DNA of 64,000 bases from Merluccius polli. Its lineage: Eukaryota > Chordata > Actinopteri > Gadiformes > Merlucciidae. Below the pieces are notes generated by a model, which searched no databases, was not told where the DNA came from, and worked only from the letters and a program-made list of their open reading frames with translations. Shown piece by piece: positions 27,318-38,420 of this stretch (positions within the stretch are counted from its first letter, which is position 1; each line of letters opens with the position of its first letter). The stretch covers positions 165,960 through 229,959 of the forward strand of contig JAOPHQ010005712.1 of assembly GCA_030340625.1 (NCBI GenBank), given 5' to 3'. The translations under genes were made by a program, and so were the position numbers.

Positions 27318-30302
27318 ATGGATTTAACTTTCATACTAGCCGCCGTTATTTTCACTCTCCTCGCCGTTGTCGTGGCAACGTCCATATTTAACGGCTCGCC
27401 GTCCTCGCTGGACTTTGCGAGGGGTCGCGAAGTCGGACCCGCGGACGAGACCAAGGCGGGATTAGACCCGTCTGCTGCCTGGCTCAACGGTCACATCCCC
27501 GACCGGCGGACGGCGGCTACGGACGACTGGGCTGAACATGACCACTGGGAGGTCGTGAAGTCCGTCCTTTCCGTGAGTATTTTCCTTGACTTTGTTTTCC
27601 TTGGGATTACTGGACCCCCACGATCTGCGGTACCCGGAAATGGCGTCATCACTGTCATCATTTAGTATTTGTCACATTTAGTATTTAGTTAATTGTTTGA
27701 TTTATTTTATGTCAGTCTTTATTTTATGTTATTTATGTTGGCTTATTTTTTACTCCAAACCCTGTATAGTGTATTACCTTCCCACCTTTGTATTGCAACT
27801 GTTGCACAGTTAATTTCCCCTTGGGATAAATTAAGCTTCTTGAATCATGAATAATCACGTGATAACCGTCTGTTAGGATGCGCACATTGCCATTGAATCA
27901 CTGGGGGGGGGGGGGGGGGGAGAGAGGAGGAGGATGATGATGATGATGATGATGGAGTTGCACTAAGGTGAACTTTGAGACGCCCCCCCCCCCCCCAGAG
28001 TAAATGCATGTATAGCCTTCTGGTGGACATCCCTTCCCATCGTGCTCCTCATCTCTCCATCTATCTCCTCATACTCCATTGACCCCTAGCAGGCGGAGTC
28101 GGAGGAGACGCACCGTGACACTGCAGACGCAGTCCACACCCTCTCCGCGTCCCCTCTAGACCCTAGATGCGTGCGTCCGTCCAGGAGCAGGAGCTGTGAC
28201 CTCCTGGACTCCTCGTCCGCCGCCGTCTCCTCCCCTGGGGCCGGAGGTCGGAGGTCACTCATCGGGCTCTCTGAGAAGGAGCTCCTAAAGTGTGCTTTCT
28301 CTTATCCCCAGACCGAGGGAGCCACAGAGAGCCCGGGCTTAAACGGTAAGAAAGTTGGCCTATAAAGTTGTGTTCCTGCCTCACAAAATCTCATACAGTC
28401 AAATCAATCTCGTACAGATTAGGTTACGTCTCACAAAAAAAGATGAATGAATGCTCCTAGATTGATTTCCAATGTGAATGAATCCCCCCTTCTTTCTGCG
28501 TAGATATAAAGTATCTCCCCGGACAGGCCCGGTCCAAGCACATAGAGACCATGATGTCCAAACAGGAGCTGGAGGACGAGCAGAGGTGAGGACTGATGTG
28601 TCATGGTTTCCATTAACGTACACATTTAACTTGGGCTCTTAAAACAAGAGGAAACCAAATGCTATGTTTTATAGGTGACATGGATCACATACATTTCTTC
28701 CAAATCTGTTTCCTGTAGGGTTTGGGGCATTGTATTCATCCTTTTGATTTTGATTTTATAGTAACAGGAAAACACCCTGTAGCAATGGTACTATCCAGTC
28801 CTGGGTTAAAGTTCATTGTCTGCCTCATCCTAACCATCGGTACGTGTGTACGCCACGTGTGCTTTTGTGAAATGTTGGCGTGTCACTCCAGAGTCTTCTG
28901 TGCTTGGCTGTCCCATCACTGTCTTCGGCTTAAGGCCTGACTTAATCTTGGATCCAGCAGTCCTACTATGTTACAGCAGACTTTCTGGGGGGGGAGACGC
29001 CGCAGAGCCTGGGCAGGAAACCAGAAACTGCAAGGGGCGGGGTTACGCCCTGTTTCCTGTTTCTAGTGGAGATATTCTGCCGAAGAAAACTCCCGGGCAT
29101 GTCTTTTATGAAGCTACAGTGCAGAGATCAACGGATGAAGGACTTTAGGGCGGTATAGAGAAAAATGGGTAAACAAGAGAAATGGACAGGGCCTCACAGG
29201 TAAGTCAGTATTAAGGATCCAGTTAATCCAGGTTTCAAATCCGAGTAAAGTTCCCCACAGATTTATTCTCGCTGTAGGCGGCCTGTTGGACAGGCAGTGA
29301 GGGAGAGTGGGAGCCAATGCGTCGTAAAGTATGAGTATGTGTATTTACTTATGTTAACAGGTAGGCTTTTGCCAATAGCAAACCGCCTCTGTGTGTGTGT
29401 CATACCCCTTCCTGCTGCCCGATGCCAATATTTCACTGCTTTGGATATCTATGAGTCAGCCAGCGCAGGTGCTTGTTGTTGTGTGGAGGTGTTGATTAAA
29501 GGTTCCTTTAGCTGCTACCCTGTCTGAAGGTCAAATGGTCCTTAGTTAATCCCGCTGAGGAGTCTCCCTTATTTAGCCACATAGCAACACCAAACTGTGA
29601 CCGGTGTTGCCAAGCAATTTGCTTTAGAGAAGCATTGTGTCATCGATTTCATCTGGTTTTTTTGTGTGATGCGAACATATTTCATGGATTTTGCTGGCTA
29701 AAGCGCTAGCAAATATACGACTACTGTTTTGAATTCATCATTCAATTGACATTGTTTTCTCTTAAATTTGAAGTTGATCTGGCCACTTCTACTACTGTAA
29801 TGCGGTTCTTTGTTTTCTAAATCCCTGCAGAGGGGCTTTTGCTTGCGCCAAATGATGGCCATTCATCATTCATTGACTGGCTTCAAGGACAGTTTGGCTA
29901 GATAGCTGATTACTAATGGTACCAGGAAAGGTTAGACAATGATGCAGAATGTGTGCGATGTTGTGTACACTGCTGCATCATGATCTACTTTTCCTGGTCT
30001 TATAGCAAGGCCTAGATGGTCACCATGGAAATCATTTCATTCTATGATTAAGAAAATTATCTTGTATTAATCATATAGTCCTATGCCAAGAATGCACTAT
30101 ACATATAATTAGTAGTATAATTTATTTTAAATGCTATTGGGTATTTGGGTATATGCTTTACATGCTGAAAGTGGTCTCTCTTCCCAGAGTGCAACGTGAG
30201 CAGCTGGCGGCCATCTTCCGACTACTCAAAGACAACAAGGAGACATTTGGGGAGGTGTCGGAGGGAGACCTAGAGGACCAGTTCAGACTCTACTCCATCT
30301 GA
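27318..30302 (+). CDS. mxra7: MXRA7 (matrix-remodelling-associated protein 7)
   Basis: Four coding exons, 27318-27572, 28093-28345, 28504-28585 and 30188-30302, give 234 residues with consistent phases. The N-terminus is a single hydrophobic segment (LTFILAAVIFTLLAVVVATS, about residues 3-22), so the protein is probably anchored in a membrane. The middle is polar and low in conservation. The C-terminal third carries the family signature: DIKYLPGQARSKHIETMMSK and EELEDEQR-like residues, then QREQLAAIFRLLKDNKETFG, ending EDQFRLYSI. Human MXRA7 is of similar size and its molecular function is poorly defined. The CpG-rich start (gcgttcgctg, tacgccgctt) suggests a promoter just upstream. Poly(A) signals occur at 30499-30504 and again near 30733 and 30785. 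It lies downstream of srsf2, as in the human 17q25 gene neighbourhood. Confidence 0.92.
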
Positions 30303-31035
30303 GGACTGTCTGCGACTCCCTTTCTCCCCCTTTGTGAAATATCTGCCATTGAGATCTATGAGCTCTTCTAGAAGACTGTTCCATCTGATAAGTTACATAC
30401 ATTAGAATGATACAAACAAGCACAGCAGAAACTGAACAGTACTGGATAACCATCATCGACCCACAGCTTCACTGTTTGTTGTAAACTCCAGTTTGTCAAA
30501 TAAAACTTAGCTCAGGGCATTTTTTAATGGATACCCAACTGTAAATAAGACCTAAATTAATTACGTAGTTTGATTAGTTTTATATGATAACTTTAAAGTA
30601 GTGAATTAGATTTGTATATAATGTGTATCTTTTTTTTTTCATTTTGTTCATTCTTAATGTATTAAACCGCCAAGGGTATGAGACCTGCAAAGCTGCTTCC
30701 GTATAATGATGATTCAATATGAACTGCTGTGAAATAAAGATGCATTGTGTTTACATACTGTGTGTGCGTGTGTGAACTGCTGTGTAATAAAGAGATACAC
30801 AACACGTGTTTACATACTGTGCGTGGGTGTGCATGCGTGCAGGTGTGTGTGTAATTTGCTGTCAATATCACTTCATTATATTTAGGTTGTCATCACTCCC
30901 TCACTAAACAAGCCACATGTGACTCGGTTGACATTTATGATGTTGAAGCACACAACACTTGGCATACTACTTTTGGGAAGGTGTGGGGAACCATCTAGAG
31001 TACACACTCTATTAAGCTTGCAGAACGTAACAGTG
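30303..31035 (+). other. mxra7 3' UTR and short spacer before the sialyltransferase gene
   Basis: The stretch holds mxra7 3' UTR with aataaa at 30499-30504. A roughly 70-bp tandem near-duplication at about 30721-30845 repeats gaactgctgtg, an aataaa signal and gtttacatactgtg. The next gene starts at 31036. Confidence 0.6.
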
Positions 31036-32315
31036 ATGGGATCTCAACCCTCTAGCAGACTTGTCATTTTGGTATTAATCCTCACAATGTGCATATTGTT
31101 TTATATGCGAGCATGGCAATGGCAGAAAGCGGGGTGAGTTCTATGTGTAACCTTCCTTCTGGTTGTGTTTCTTTTATGATTACTTGCCCATACTGATGTT
31201 TACAATGTTACTGTTCATCCGGATAACAGGTGATTAATGCTGACATTTTTTGGCCTATCTTTGCAGTTTCCAACAACATGGGACTCCCGTCTCAGGGGAT
31301 GCCAAAGACACGGCAGAAGAGTTGGCCATTAAAGACAGTGAAGCGTGGACCCTTGCTGACAGTGAAGAGCTGGTCAAAGACGGTGAAGGGCTGACCACTA
31401 AAGGCAGTGAAGGGCTGACCACTGAAGACGGTGAAGGGCTGACCACTGAAGACGGTGAAGGGCTGACCACTGAAGACGGTGAAGGGCTGACCACTGAAGA
31501 CGGTGAAGGGCTGACCACTAAAGGCGGTGAAGGGCTGACCACTAAAGACGGTGAAGGGCTGACCACTGAAGACGGTGAAGGGCTGACCACTAAAGGCGGT
31601 GAAGGGCTGACCACTGAAGACGGTGAAGGGCTGACCACTAAAGGCGGTGAAGGGCTGACCACTAAAGACGGTGAAGGGCTGACCACTGAAGACGGTGAAG
31701 GGCTGACCACTGAAGACGGTGAAGGGCTGACCACTAAAGGCGGTGAAGGGCTGGCCACTAAAGGCGGTGAAGGGCTGGTCGTTAAAACGAGTATACGGTT
31801 GCCCACTAAAGACATTGAAGAGTTGGCAATCGATCACGTCAGTCCGTTCCCTGGGAATAAAAGCACGTTGATTCCCCATATACCTAGAGAGAAACATGAA
31901 GGCTCCGACCCAGAGACCCCTATGCCTCTCCTCCACAAGAAAGACTTCCATAAGTTGCCCCAATGGGATTTTGAAGATGTATACACAAGGAATGACCAGC
32001 CAAGACAGATCGTAAGTAGGATCTGATCCTGTGTGAAATTATTTTCCATTACATTTTCAATTACGATTTAGTAATTTATTGAAATACAGTCTATACATTT
32101 ATGTTTTTTTGGTTCTATGTGGTAAGACATGCCCTCTGTCTCTGTGGAAGTCTGAAGATGCAAGCTTTAAGAAGAACTTTATTCCAAACATAAACTTGTT
32201 TATGCACAACAGGAGTGTAAACATGAATGAGTGGAATAGGCTCTCCCACTTTAACAACCCTTTTGGTTTCATGGAGTATGACTACAATGGTAAGTTTGTG
32301 TCAGAAAGGCCTAAA

Positions 32316-32359
<44 letters not shown>

Positions 32360-34437
32360 AGCATTTCCATTTCATCATTGCATTATATAGATTACTATTC
32401 TGTTTTTGTTTTGTCATTTATCCAGAGGTGAAAGCTGCGGTGGAAAATATCCCAAAACCACAGGCACCACTGCTCGTTGCGAGTGGCGATGGGGAAGGTT
32501 GTGTGTCCTGTGCTGTAGTGGGCACAGGTGGAATCCTTAATGGCTCAGGAATGGGGAAAGAGATTGATGGGCACAACTATGTGTTCCGGTAAGAGCTTTT
32601 TCTTACTGTTTATTACTTTTATTACTGATGCCTATTACCAAAGTGTTATGTTAAAGAGGTAACCAGGTAATTTCGGTCTACCTGCTCCATCCAAGTGTTT
32701 GTTTAACCAGTATTTGTTTAAAGGGTTCAACCATGGATTTATCCATGACATTCAGTCAGGCCTACATGTCAAATGTGTTTCCGTAGTAATTACGCATGGT
32801 TCTACAGTTTACTCATTCCAGACAATGAAGCCTTCTGTATTGCTGGTGAAAAGCCTCTTGAAGCAAAAGTATTTGTCAGCCCTTTCGTTGTCCACATCAC
32901 CAGGCATTGACACATGCGTACATCCTGTATAGACAAAGGTGACTCGGTCAAGATTGATTCATATTGCTCAAAAGGGAACACAAGGGAGCTCTTGCATGCA
33001 GAAACAGTACCGTTATTGAGGTCATCTTGTTTTCCCCAACAGGATGAATGGTGCTATCACCCAGGGTTACGAGGAGGATGTGGGAAAAAGGACGTCCATA
33101 TACCTCCACACTGCACACTCCCTCACTTCAGCTCTGTTTAACGACAAGAAATACGGTTTTAGAAGTGTCCCCTGTGACGAGGTACGGAAATTCATACCGC
33201 AGAGGTTACTAGGCCCTCGTAAATATTATATTCAAACACTAATAATATTATTTAAACGAGTCTTCTGCTATTCGCCCATTCATTTTCACCACTGTAATTG
33301 CAGACATTTTGTCTATTGACCCAACATGCATGCACAAGTGAAATGTGTGGCTGCTGCTTCCTGTTGCAGGGTATCAAGTATGTGATGATTCCTGAGGGGT
33401 CTCGGGACTTCCAGTGGCTACAGGCTCTGTTAACCGGGAAGCTGGTCCATACAGGCCCATACAGGCACTTGCGGTAAACATCTACCCTCTACATATTCCT
33501 TGGTGCAGTAACTCGCATCTGTACGACACAGCGTATTTTATTTGTATGTTTTTACTTGGAAACACTAGACCATTCTGAAACAGTCACCCCCCTCCCCCCC
33601 TTTCTCTGAACAAGGTTTGAAAAAAAAAAGAAAAAGATAAAGAAATGGCACTAAACACGTTGTCATACAACTGTGAGCTGAATAGCCACTTGACATTTCT
33701 CCCTGCTGGCATTGATTAAAGTGATTACTGATGGTGATGTGGTGTTTTTCCAGGCCATCAAAGTACTATTCTGGGAAGTTAGACAAGAAAAACTTCTACC
33801 TTCTTCACCCCGATTTCATGAGATATGTGCGGAACAGGTCAATCCCTCTTTTCACACGCTGTGAATTGCTGTGCAAACATATCACATATTTGAAAGACTT
33901 GTGTGTGCGTTTGTTGTGTTAAACCTTTGTGTTCACACTATTCCACTCTTCCTGTGTCCTAGATTTCTGAGGTCTCCCGGTCTTGATTATGAATTCTGGC
34001 CTGTAGTGAGACCTTCTAATGGGGCACTAGCTCTTTTCCTGGCTCTGCACACCTGTGATGTGGTAAGCAGAAGATGGGATTTCATGATGTTTAGCATTGA
34101 GCTAAATAGTCACTGTCACCATTGGTGTGCTAACCCATGTCAATAGCAATAACACCAATGGGAATATCTAATCCATGCATCGGTATTACAAATAGTGAAA
34201 TGGTGAGATTTCAAGTTATTTCAGGTCTCTCTGTCTCTCTGTGTTTGTCTCTCTTAGGTCAATGCATATGGTTTCATGACAGAAAACTACCATAAATACC
34301 CCTTCCACTATTACGAGACACATGCCAAAAGGAAGATGAATTTCTATCTCATCCATGACTTCACTACAGAAATGAATATGTGGAAAAAATTGCACAGTGC
34401 CGGAATTATCAAGCTTTACCAACGGACAGACCAATAA
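31036..34437 (+). CDS. st6galnac1: ST6GALNAC1/2-type alpha-N-acetylgalactosaminide alpha-2,6-sialyltransferase with a repeat-built stem
   Basis: A Golgi type II membrane enzyme that transfers sialic acid from CMP-sialic acid in alpha-2,6 linkage to GalNAc on O-glycoproteins. Exons: 31036-31133, 31267-32011, 32127-32289, 32426-32588, 33043-33181, 33370-33473, 33754-33837, 33963-34062 and 34258-34437; 591 residues (human ST6GALNAC1 is 600). The order is a short cytosolic tail, a signal anchor (LVILVLILTMCILFYM, residues 9-24), a long stem with about 16 copies of an 8-residue EGLTTEDG-like repeat, then the GT29 catalytic domain. Sialylmotif L contains CVSCAVVGTGGILNGSGMG. Motif S contains VVRPSNGALALFLALHTCD. 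Then come the motif III-like HYYE and the motif VS region in AKRKMNFYLIHDF. The protein ends LYQRTDQ. The long stem and the position next to mxra7 favour ST6GALNAC1 over ST6GALNAC2. The stop codon lies within an aataaa. Confidence 0.88.
31385..31768 (+). repeat. 24-bp coding minisatellite in the sialyltransferase stem
   Basis: About 16 head-to-tail copies of a 24-bp unit (gaagggctgaccactgaagacggt and variants) encode EGLTTEDG, EGLTTKGG or EGLTTKDG. Degenerate copies flank the core on both sides. Because the unit is a multiple of three, all six frames tend to stay open, which produces false antisense reading frames. Thr-Thr pairs in every unit are possible O-glycosylation sites. Confidence 0.97.
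32318..32357. repeat. (TA)n microsatellite in a sialyltransferase intron
   Basis: About 20 TA units just 3' of the exon ending at 32289. Confidence 0.95.
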
Positions 34438-34804
34438 AGTTGTTTAACTGGAGTCAAATAGACTCCAGTAAACCTTTACATTTTAGACCTGGACTGACAA
34501 CCTGGTGTTGGTAACCAAATCATACCTTGCAATGCATGCATCTGATGCATGTATCTTATAATGCATGTATTGGATGGTCTAATGCATTGAGGCCCACACA
34601 GCCATGATTGAGGTACAATAACGTGCCAGCAAGGAACTGTTTGACAGTGGTGTGTATGTGCTCGCGTTAGCCTATAAAATGTAGGTGTAACTTTAATAGG
34701 TAAATTGTAAAAAGTACATCATACTTTCGTGGCATGTGTCATAGTGTTGACATGACATGTCCGGGCACTTCATTACTTAGTATCTTAGCATCTTACCCTA
34801 ACCA

Positions 34805-35235
34805 TCTCTGTTGTATACTAGCAGTGGGCTAACTTAGCCATCTCTGTTGTATACTAGCAGTGGGCTAACTTAGCCATCTCTGTTGTATACTAGCAGTGGG
34901 CTAACTTAGCCATCTCTGTTGTTTACTAGCAGTGGGCTAACTTAGCCATCTCTGTTGTATACTAGCAGTGGGCTAACTTAGCCATCTCTGTTGTATACTA
35001 GCAGTGGGCTAACTTAGCCATCTCTGTTGTTTACTAGCAGTGGGCTAACTTAGCCATCTCTGTTGTATACTAGCAGTGGGCTAACTTAGCCATCTCTGTT
35101 GTTTACTAGCAGTGGGCTAACTTAGCCATCTCTGTTGTATACTAGCAGTGGGCTAACTTAGCCATCTCTGTTGTATACTAGCAGTGGGCTAACTTAGCCA
35201 TCTCTGTTGTTTACTAGCAGTGGGCTAACTTAGCA
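34805..35235. repeat. 36-bp minisatellite, about 12 copies
   Basis: The unit reads gccatctctgttgta, then tactagcagtgggctaactta. Two versions differ at one base (gttgtatac, A; gttgtttac, B). Reading along the array the order is A A A B A A B A B A A B. The 3-copy AAB blocks suggest expansion by higher-order units. The array is non-coding and lies about 370 bp downstream of the sialyltransferase stop codon. Confidence 0.95.
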
Positions 35236-35324
35236 AATATGAGTGCTTGAAACTTGTTCTAGTGACATCCTTATTGTACCAACAGTGAAATATTGTTGCA
35301 CTTTCTTCTGACAAATGTACTTAT

Positions 35325-35378
35325 TGTAAGTCGCTTTGGACAAAAGTGTCTGCTAAATGCCTTAAATGTAAATGTTAA
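35325..35378 (+). repeat. SINE tail fragment
   Basis: It contains gtaagtcgctttggacaaaa and gtgtctgctaaatgcc, the common teleost SINE 3' tail, next to the 36-bp minisatellite. No Pol III boxes remain. Confidence 0.6.
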
Positions 35379-35667
35379 ATATTAAACAACTGTACTTCAA
35401 CCCCAGTAATAAGGTAGGTGTTTGATTTATACACCAGCAGGCCTATAGTTACAGTTAAACCTGTTGCAGTTTTAATTTTCTAGAATTTAAAACAAATGAA
35501 ACATGAAAAATTAAGAAAACATTTAAAATCCTTTGAGGGGACATAAATATAACCCATAATAAAACATTTGCACAGCGAAGGGGCGGTGGGGGGATTGTCG
35601 AAGGGAGGTAAACATGTTCGAAATGCGCATGCGTGCAGGCGGGGGCTACAACCAGGAAGTAGGACGC

Positions 35668-35688
35668 GCTCCCATCATCCTTTGCGGC
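35668..35688 (+). promoter_or_regulatory. ZNF143/Staf-like distal element of U5 copy 1
   Basis: gctcccatcatcctttgcggc resembles the ZNF143 (Staf) site used as a distal element by vertebrate snRNA promoters. It lies about 243 bp upstream of the U5 5' end. Equivalent sites precede every copy: 36289-36309, 36844-36864, 37601-37621, 38286-38306 and 39123-39143. In copies 4-6 the distance is only 135 bp. Confidence 0.65.
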
Positions 35689-35910
35689 ACATTGAAACGC
35701 TGAAACATATTAAAAAACATCCTATAGATGCGCTATAACGACGCAAGGATTATCGCGGGGTATTCTTCTTTATAATTTTGCGTATAACTGCCCGTTTGTG
35801 TTTGTGTTTGTATTAATGTGTTAATTCCCAATGTGTAACCGGAGTAAAACCAGGACCCAGAGGTGTATCTGGGAGGACCTGGACGGTCCACCCAGACCTC
35901 TTCTCTTCAG

Positions 35911-36030
35911 TACACTCTTGTTTCTCTTCAGATCGTATAAATCTTTCGCCTTTTACTAAAGATTTCCGTGGAGAGGAACATTATGAGTATTCACCAATTT
36001 TTTGATGCCCTGCTTCACTGCGGGGCTTCC
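35911..36030 (+). ncRNA. U5 spliceosomal snRNA, copy 1
   Basis: U5 snRNA is the core of the U5 snRNP; its loop I holds the exon ends during both splicing steps. The sequence shows ctcttgtttctcttcagatc, the invariant loop I cgccttttact within its stem, the ccgtggagaggaac return strand, the Sm site aattttttg, and the 3' hairpin gccctgc/gcggggc. Copy 1 differs from the others by three substitutions just 5' of the Sm site (attcaccaa instead of atcaactaa). It has a snRNA-type upstream region: a PSE-like aaaaccaggacccagagg about 65 to 48 bp upstream. The 5' end is placed by homology and may be off by one or two bases. Confidence 0.93.
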
Positions 36031-36253
36031 TGAACTGTTCAAATGAAAAATATAAACAAAAATGTAGATGACAAAAGCTTAGGTGTATTGGAAACATGCA
36101 TATCTATAGTATGTCTATGACATATTCGGTTAGTTGTCATTGACCCAAAACATAGGAGCGGATGACTTCCACGTCCTTGTATCTACTTCGCCCTTTGTTC
36201 CTCAACTAACGCAGTGTCTACAGCATAGACGTGACCATAAAGAGGAGGAGTTC

Positions 36254-36261
36254 ATGTAAAT
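36254..36261 (+). promoter_or_regulatory. Octamer-like site upstream of U5 copy 2
   Basis: atgtaaat is one base from the octamer ATGCAAAT used as a distal element in snRNA promoters. It lies about 250 bp upstream of U5 copy 2 and 28 bp before its ZNF143-like site. The other copies do not show it clearly. Confidence 0.35.
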
Positions 36262-36509
36262 CATCAATGGAGGAGCAGGCAAGTCCGAGCTCCCAGAATC
36301 CCTTTCGGCAAAAAAAACAACAACACCCATTTGACTCAATAAATCAATGTAAACGTCAACTTTCAGTGCAGTCTGTACGTGTTTGTACTCTTGAGTTGCG
36401 ACCCACTATGGATAATAGTACAAAAAAAAAATACAAGAAAAAAAGAAACCGGGACCCAGAGGTGTATCTGGGAGGACCTGGACGGTCCACCCAGACCTCT
36501 TCTCTTCAG

Positions 36510-36629
36510 TACACTCTTGTTTCTCTTCAGATCGTATAAATCTTTCGCCTTTTACTAAAGATTTCCGTGGAGAGGAACATTATGAGTATCAACTAATTTT
36601 TTGATGCCCTGCTTCACTGCGGGGCTTCC
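36510..36629 (+). ncRNA. U5 spliceosomal snRNA, copy 2
   Basis: It has the same U5 body as copies 3-6, with loop I cgccttttact, Sm site aattttttg and an intact 3' hairpin. The 5' flank repeats the conserved block ggacccagaggtgtatctgg found in copies 1, 4, 5 and 6. A ZNF143-like site lies 221 bp upstream and an octamer-like site 256 bp upstream. The 3' flank is unlike the other copies (gagttgtccaataaaaatat). Confidence 0.93.
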
Positions 36630-37050
36630 TGAGTTGTCCAATAAAAATATATAATTAACAGATTAGATCATAGCGAATGTAATAATCTCAGTACCTTCTT
36701 AGACCACTGAATGAATGAAAAGATTAGTCACACATTAACCTGAATGCTAAAAGGAGTGACTTCAGCGTCCTTTATCTACTTTGCCCTTTGTTCATTAGGT
36801 CTATGTGTGTGGCGTGTCGAGCAAATGGGCGGAGCTACGGGGAGCTCCCAGCATCCCTTGCGGCATAATGGATTAACCATCATTTGATTAAAAGATATCC
36901 ACGTGACGCGACTTTTAGTGGCACACCAACTTATTTGTACGTCTCTGTTCAACGTTTTACCCAGTTTGCACCGCGGACTTAAGAGTGAAACCAGGACGCA
37001 GAGACATGTCGCGGAGAGGCTTCATCCTGCAGAGACCAACTTCTCTTCAG

Positions 37051-37170
37051 TACACTCTTGTTTCTCTTCAGATCGTATAAATCTTTCGCCTTTTACTAAA
37101 GATTTCCGTGGAGAGGAACATTATGAGTATCAACTAATTTTTTGATGCCCTGCTTCACTGCGGGGCTTCC
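37051..37170 (+). ncRNA. U5 spliceosomal snRNA, copy 3
   Basis: The body appears identical to copies 4-6, but the proximal 5' flank is the most divergent. The PSE-like core is kept as gtgaaaccaggacgcagaga, whereas the following 30 bases (catgtcgcggagaggcttca onward) differ. This separates the conserved proximal element from mere copy homology. The ZNF143-like site lies 207 bp upstream. Confidence 0.93.
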
Positions 37171-37668
37171 TGAACTGTTTAATAATAATACTAATACACT
37201 CAGACCATGTATTGTTAGTTATAAAAGTGGTTTAAGAGTCGTTAGTAGTTATGCTGCTTATAGTAAAACTAGCCTCACATTAACCCAAAATAGGGTTAGT
37301 GATAGGGTTAACATATAGTTAACACTCCTAGCGGTGGAGAAGTGGTACTGCAGCCACTCAGTTCATGCATGGCTGGTTTGGAACTGGTTTGAGTCATTAG
37401 TAGTTATGCTGCTTACAATACAACAATACAACAAGCCTCACATTGACCCAAAATAGGGTTAGTGTTAGTGTTAGGGTTAACATATAGTAAGTTTAAACGA
37501 ACATCCTTTATCTACTTTGCCCTTTGTTCCGGGTGGAGTATATATAGGTGGTGTGCAGAGCAAAGAGGTGGAGTTAAGGCTAAATCTCAAGCCAGTTGTA
37601 GCTCCCATCATCCCTTGCGGCGCCATGGAGTCACTTTGAAGTGCTTCAAGTCCACCCTGGACCTGAGA

Positions 37669-37688
37669 GTAAAACCAGGACCCAGAGG
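37669..37688 (+). promoter_or_regulatory. Putative proximal sequence element (PSE) of U5 copy 4
   Basis: gtaaaaccaggacccagagg occupies about -67 to -48 relative to the U5 5' end, where vertebrate snRNA genes carry the SNAPc-binding PSE. The core aaccaggac is retained in all six copies, including the otherwise divergent copy 3. No TATA box lies between it and the gene, as expected for Pol II snRNA genes. Confidence 0.55.
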
Positions 37689-37735
37689 TGTATCTGGGAG
37701 GACCTGGACGGTCCACCCAGACCTCTTCTCTTCAG

Positions 37736-37855
37736 TACACTCTTGTTTCTCTTCAGATCGTATAAATCTTTCGCCTTTTACTAAAGATTTCCGTGGAGAG
37801 GAACATTATGAGTATCAACTAATTTTTTGATGCCCTGCTTCACTGCGGGGCTTCC
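37736..37855 (+). ncRNA. U5 spliceosomal snRNA, copy 4
   Basis: An intact U5 body with loop I, Sm site and 3' hairpin. It lies in the first of the two identical 685-bp units. The ZNF143-like element (37601-37621) is 135 bp upstream. The downstream gtttaataataatac resembles the snRNA 3' box used for 3'-end formation. Confidence 0.94.
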
Positions 37856-38420
37856 TGAACTGTTTAATAATAATACTAATACACTCAGACCATGTATTGT
37901 TAGTTATAAAAGTGGTTTAAGAGTCGTTAGTAGTTATGCTGCTTATAGTAAAACTAGCCTCACATTAACCCAAAATAGGGTTAGTGATAGGGTTAACATA
38001 TAGTTAACACTCCTAGCGGTGGAGAAGTGGTACTGCAGCCACTCAGTTCATGCATGGCTGGTTTGGAACTGGTTTGAGTCATTAGTAGTTATGCTGCTTA
38101 CAATACAACAATACAACAAGCCTCACATTGACCCAAAATAGGGTTAGTGTTAGTGTTAGGGTTAACATATAGTAAGTTTAAACGAACATCCTTTATCTAC
38201 TTTGCCCTTTGTTCCGGGTGGAGTATATATAGGTGGTGTGCAGAGCAAAGAGGTGGAGTTAAGGCTAAATCTCAAGCCAGTTGTAGCTCCCATCATCCCT
38301 TGCGGCGCCATGGAGTCACTTTGAAGTGCTTCAAGTCCACCCTGGACCTGAGAGTAAAACCAGGACCCAGAGGTGTATCTGGGAGGACCTGGACGGTCCA
38401 CCCAGACCTCTTCTCTTCAG

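Noticed and set aside
31255..31963. Two long antisense reading frames (186 and 223 codons) opposite the sialyltransferase
   Set aside because: They are translations of the 24-bp minisatellite in other frames. The sense frame has the signal anchor and spliced catalytic domain.
34805..35235. Direct-repeat array considered as CRISPR
   Set aside because: The 36-bp units are contiguous with no variable spacers, and the host is a vertebrate.
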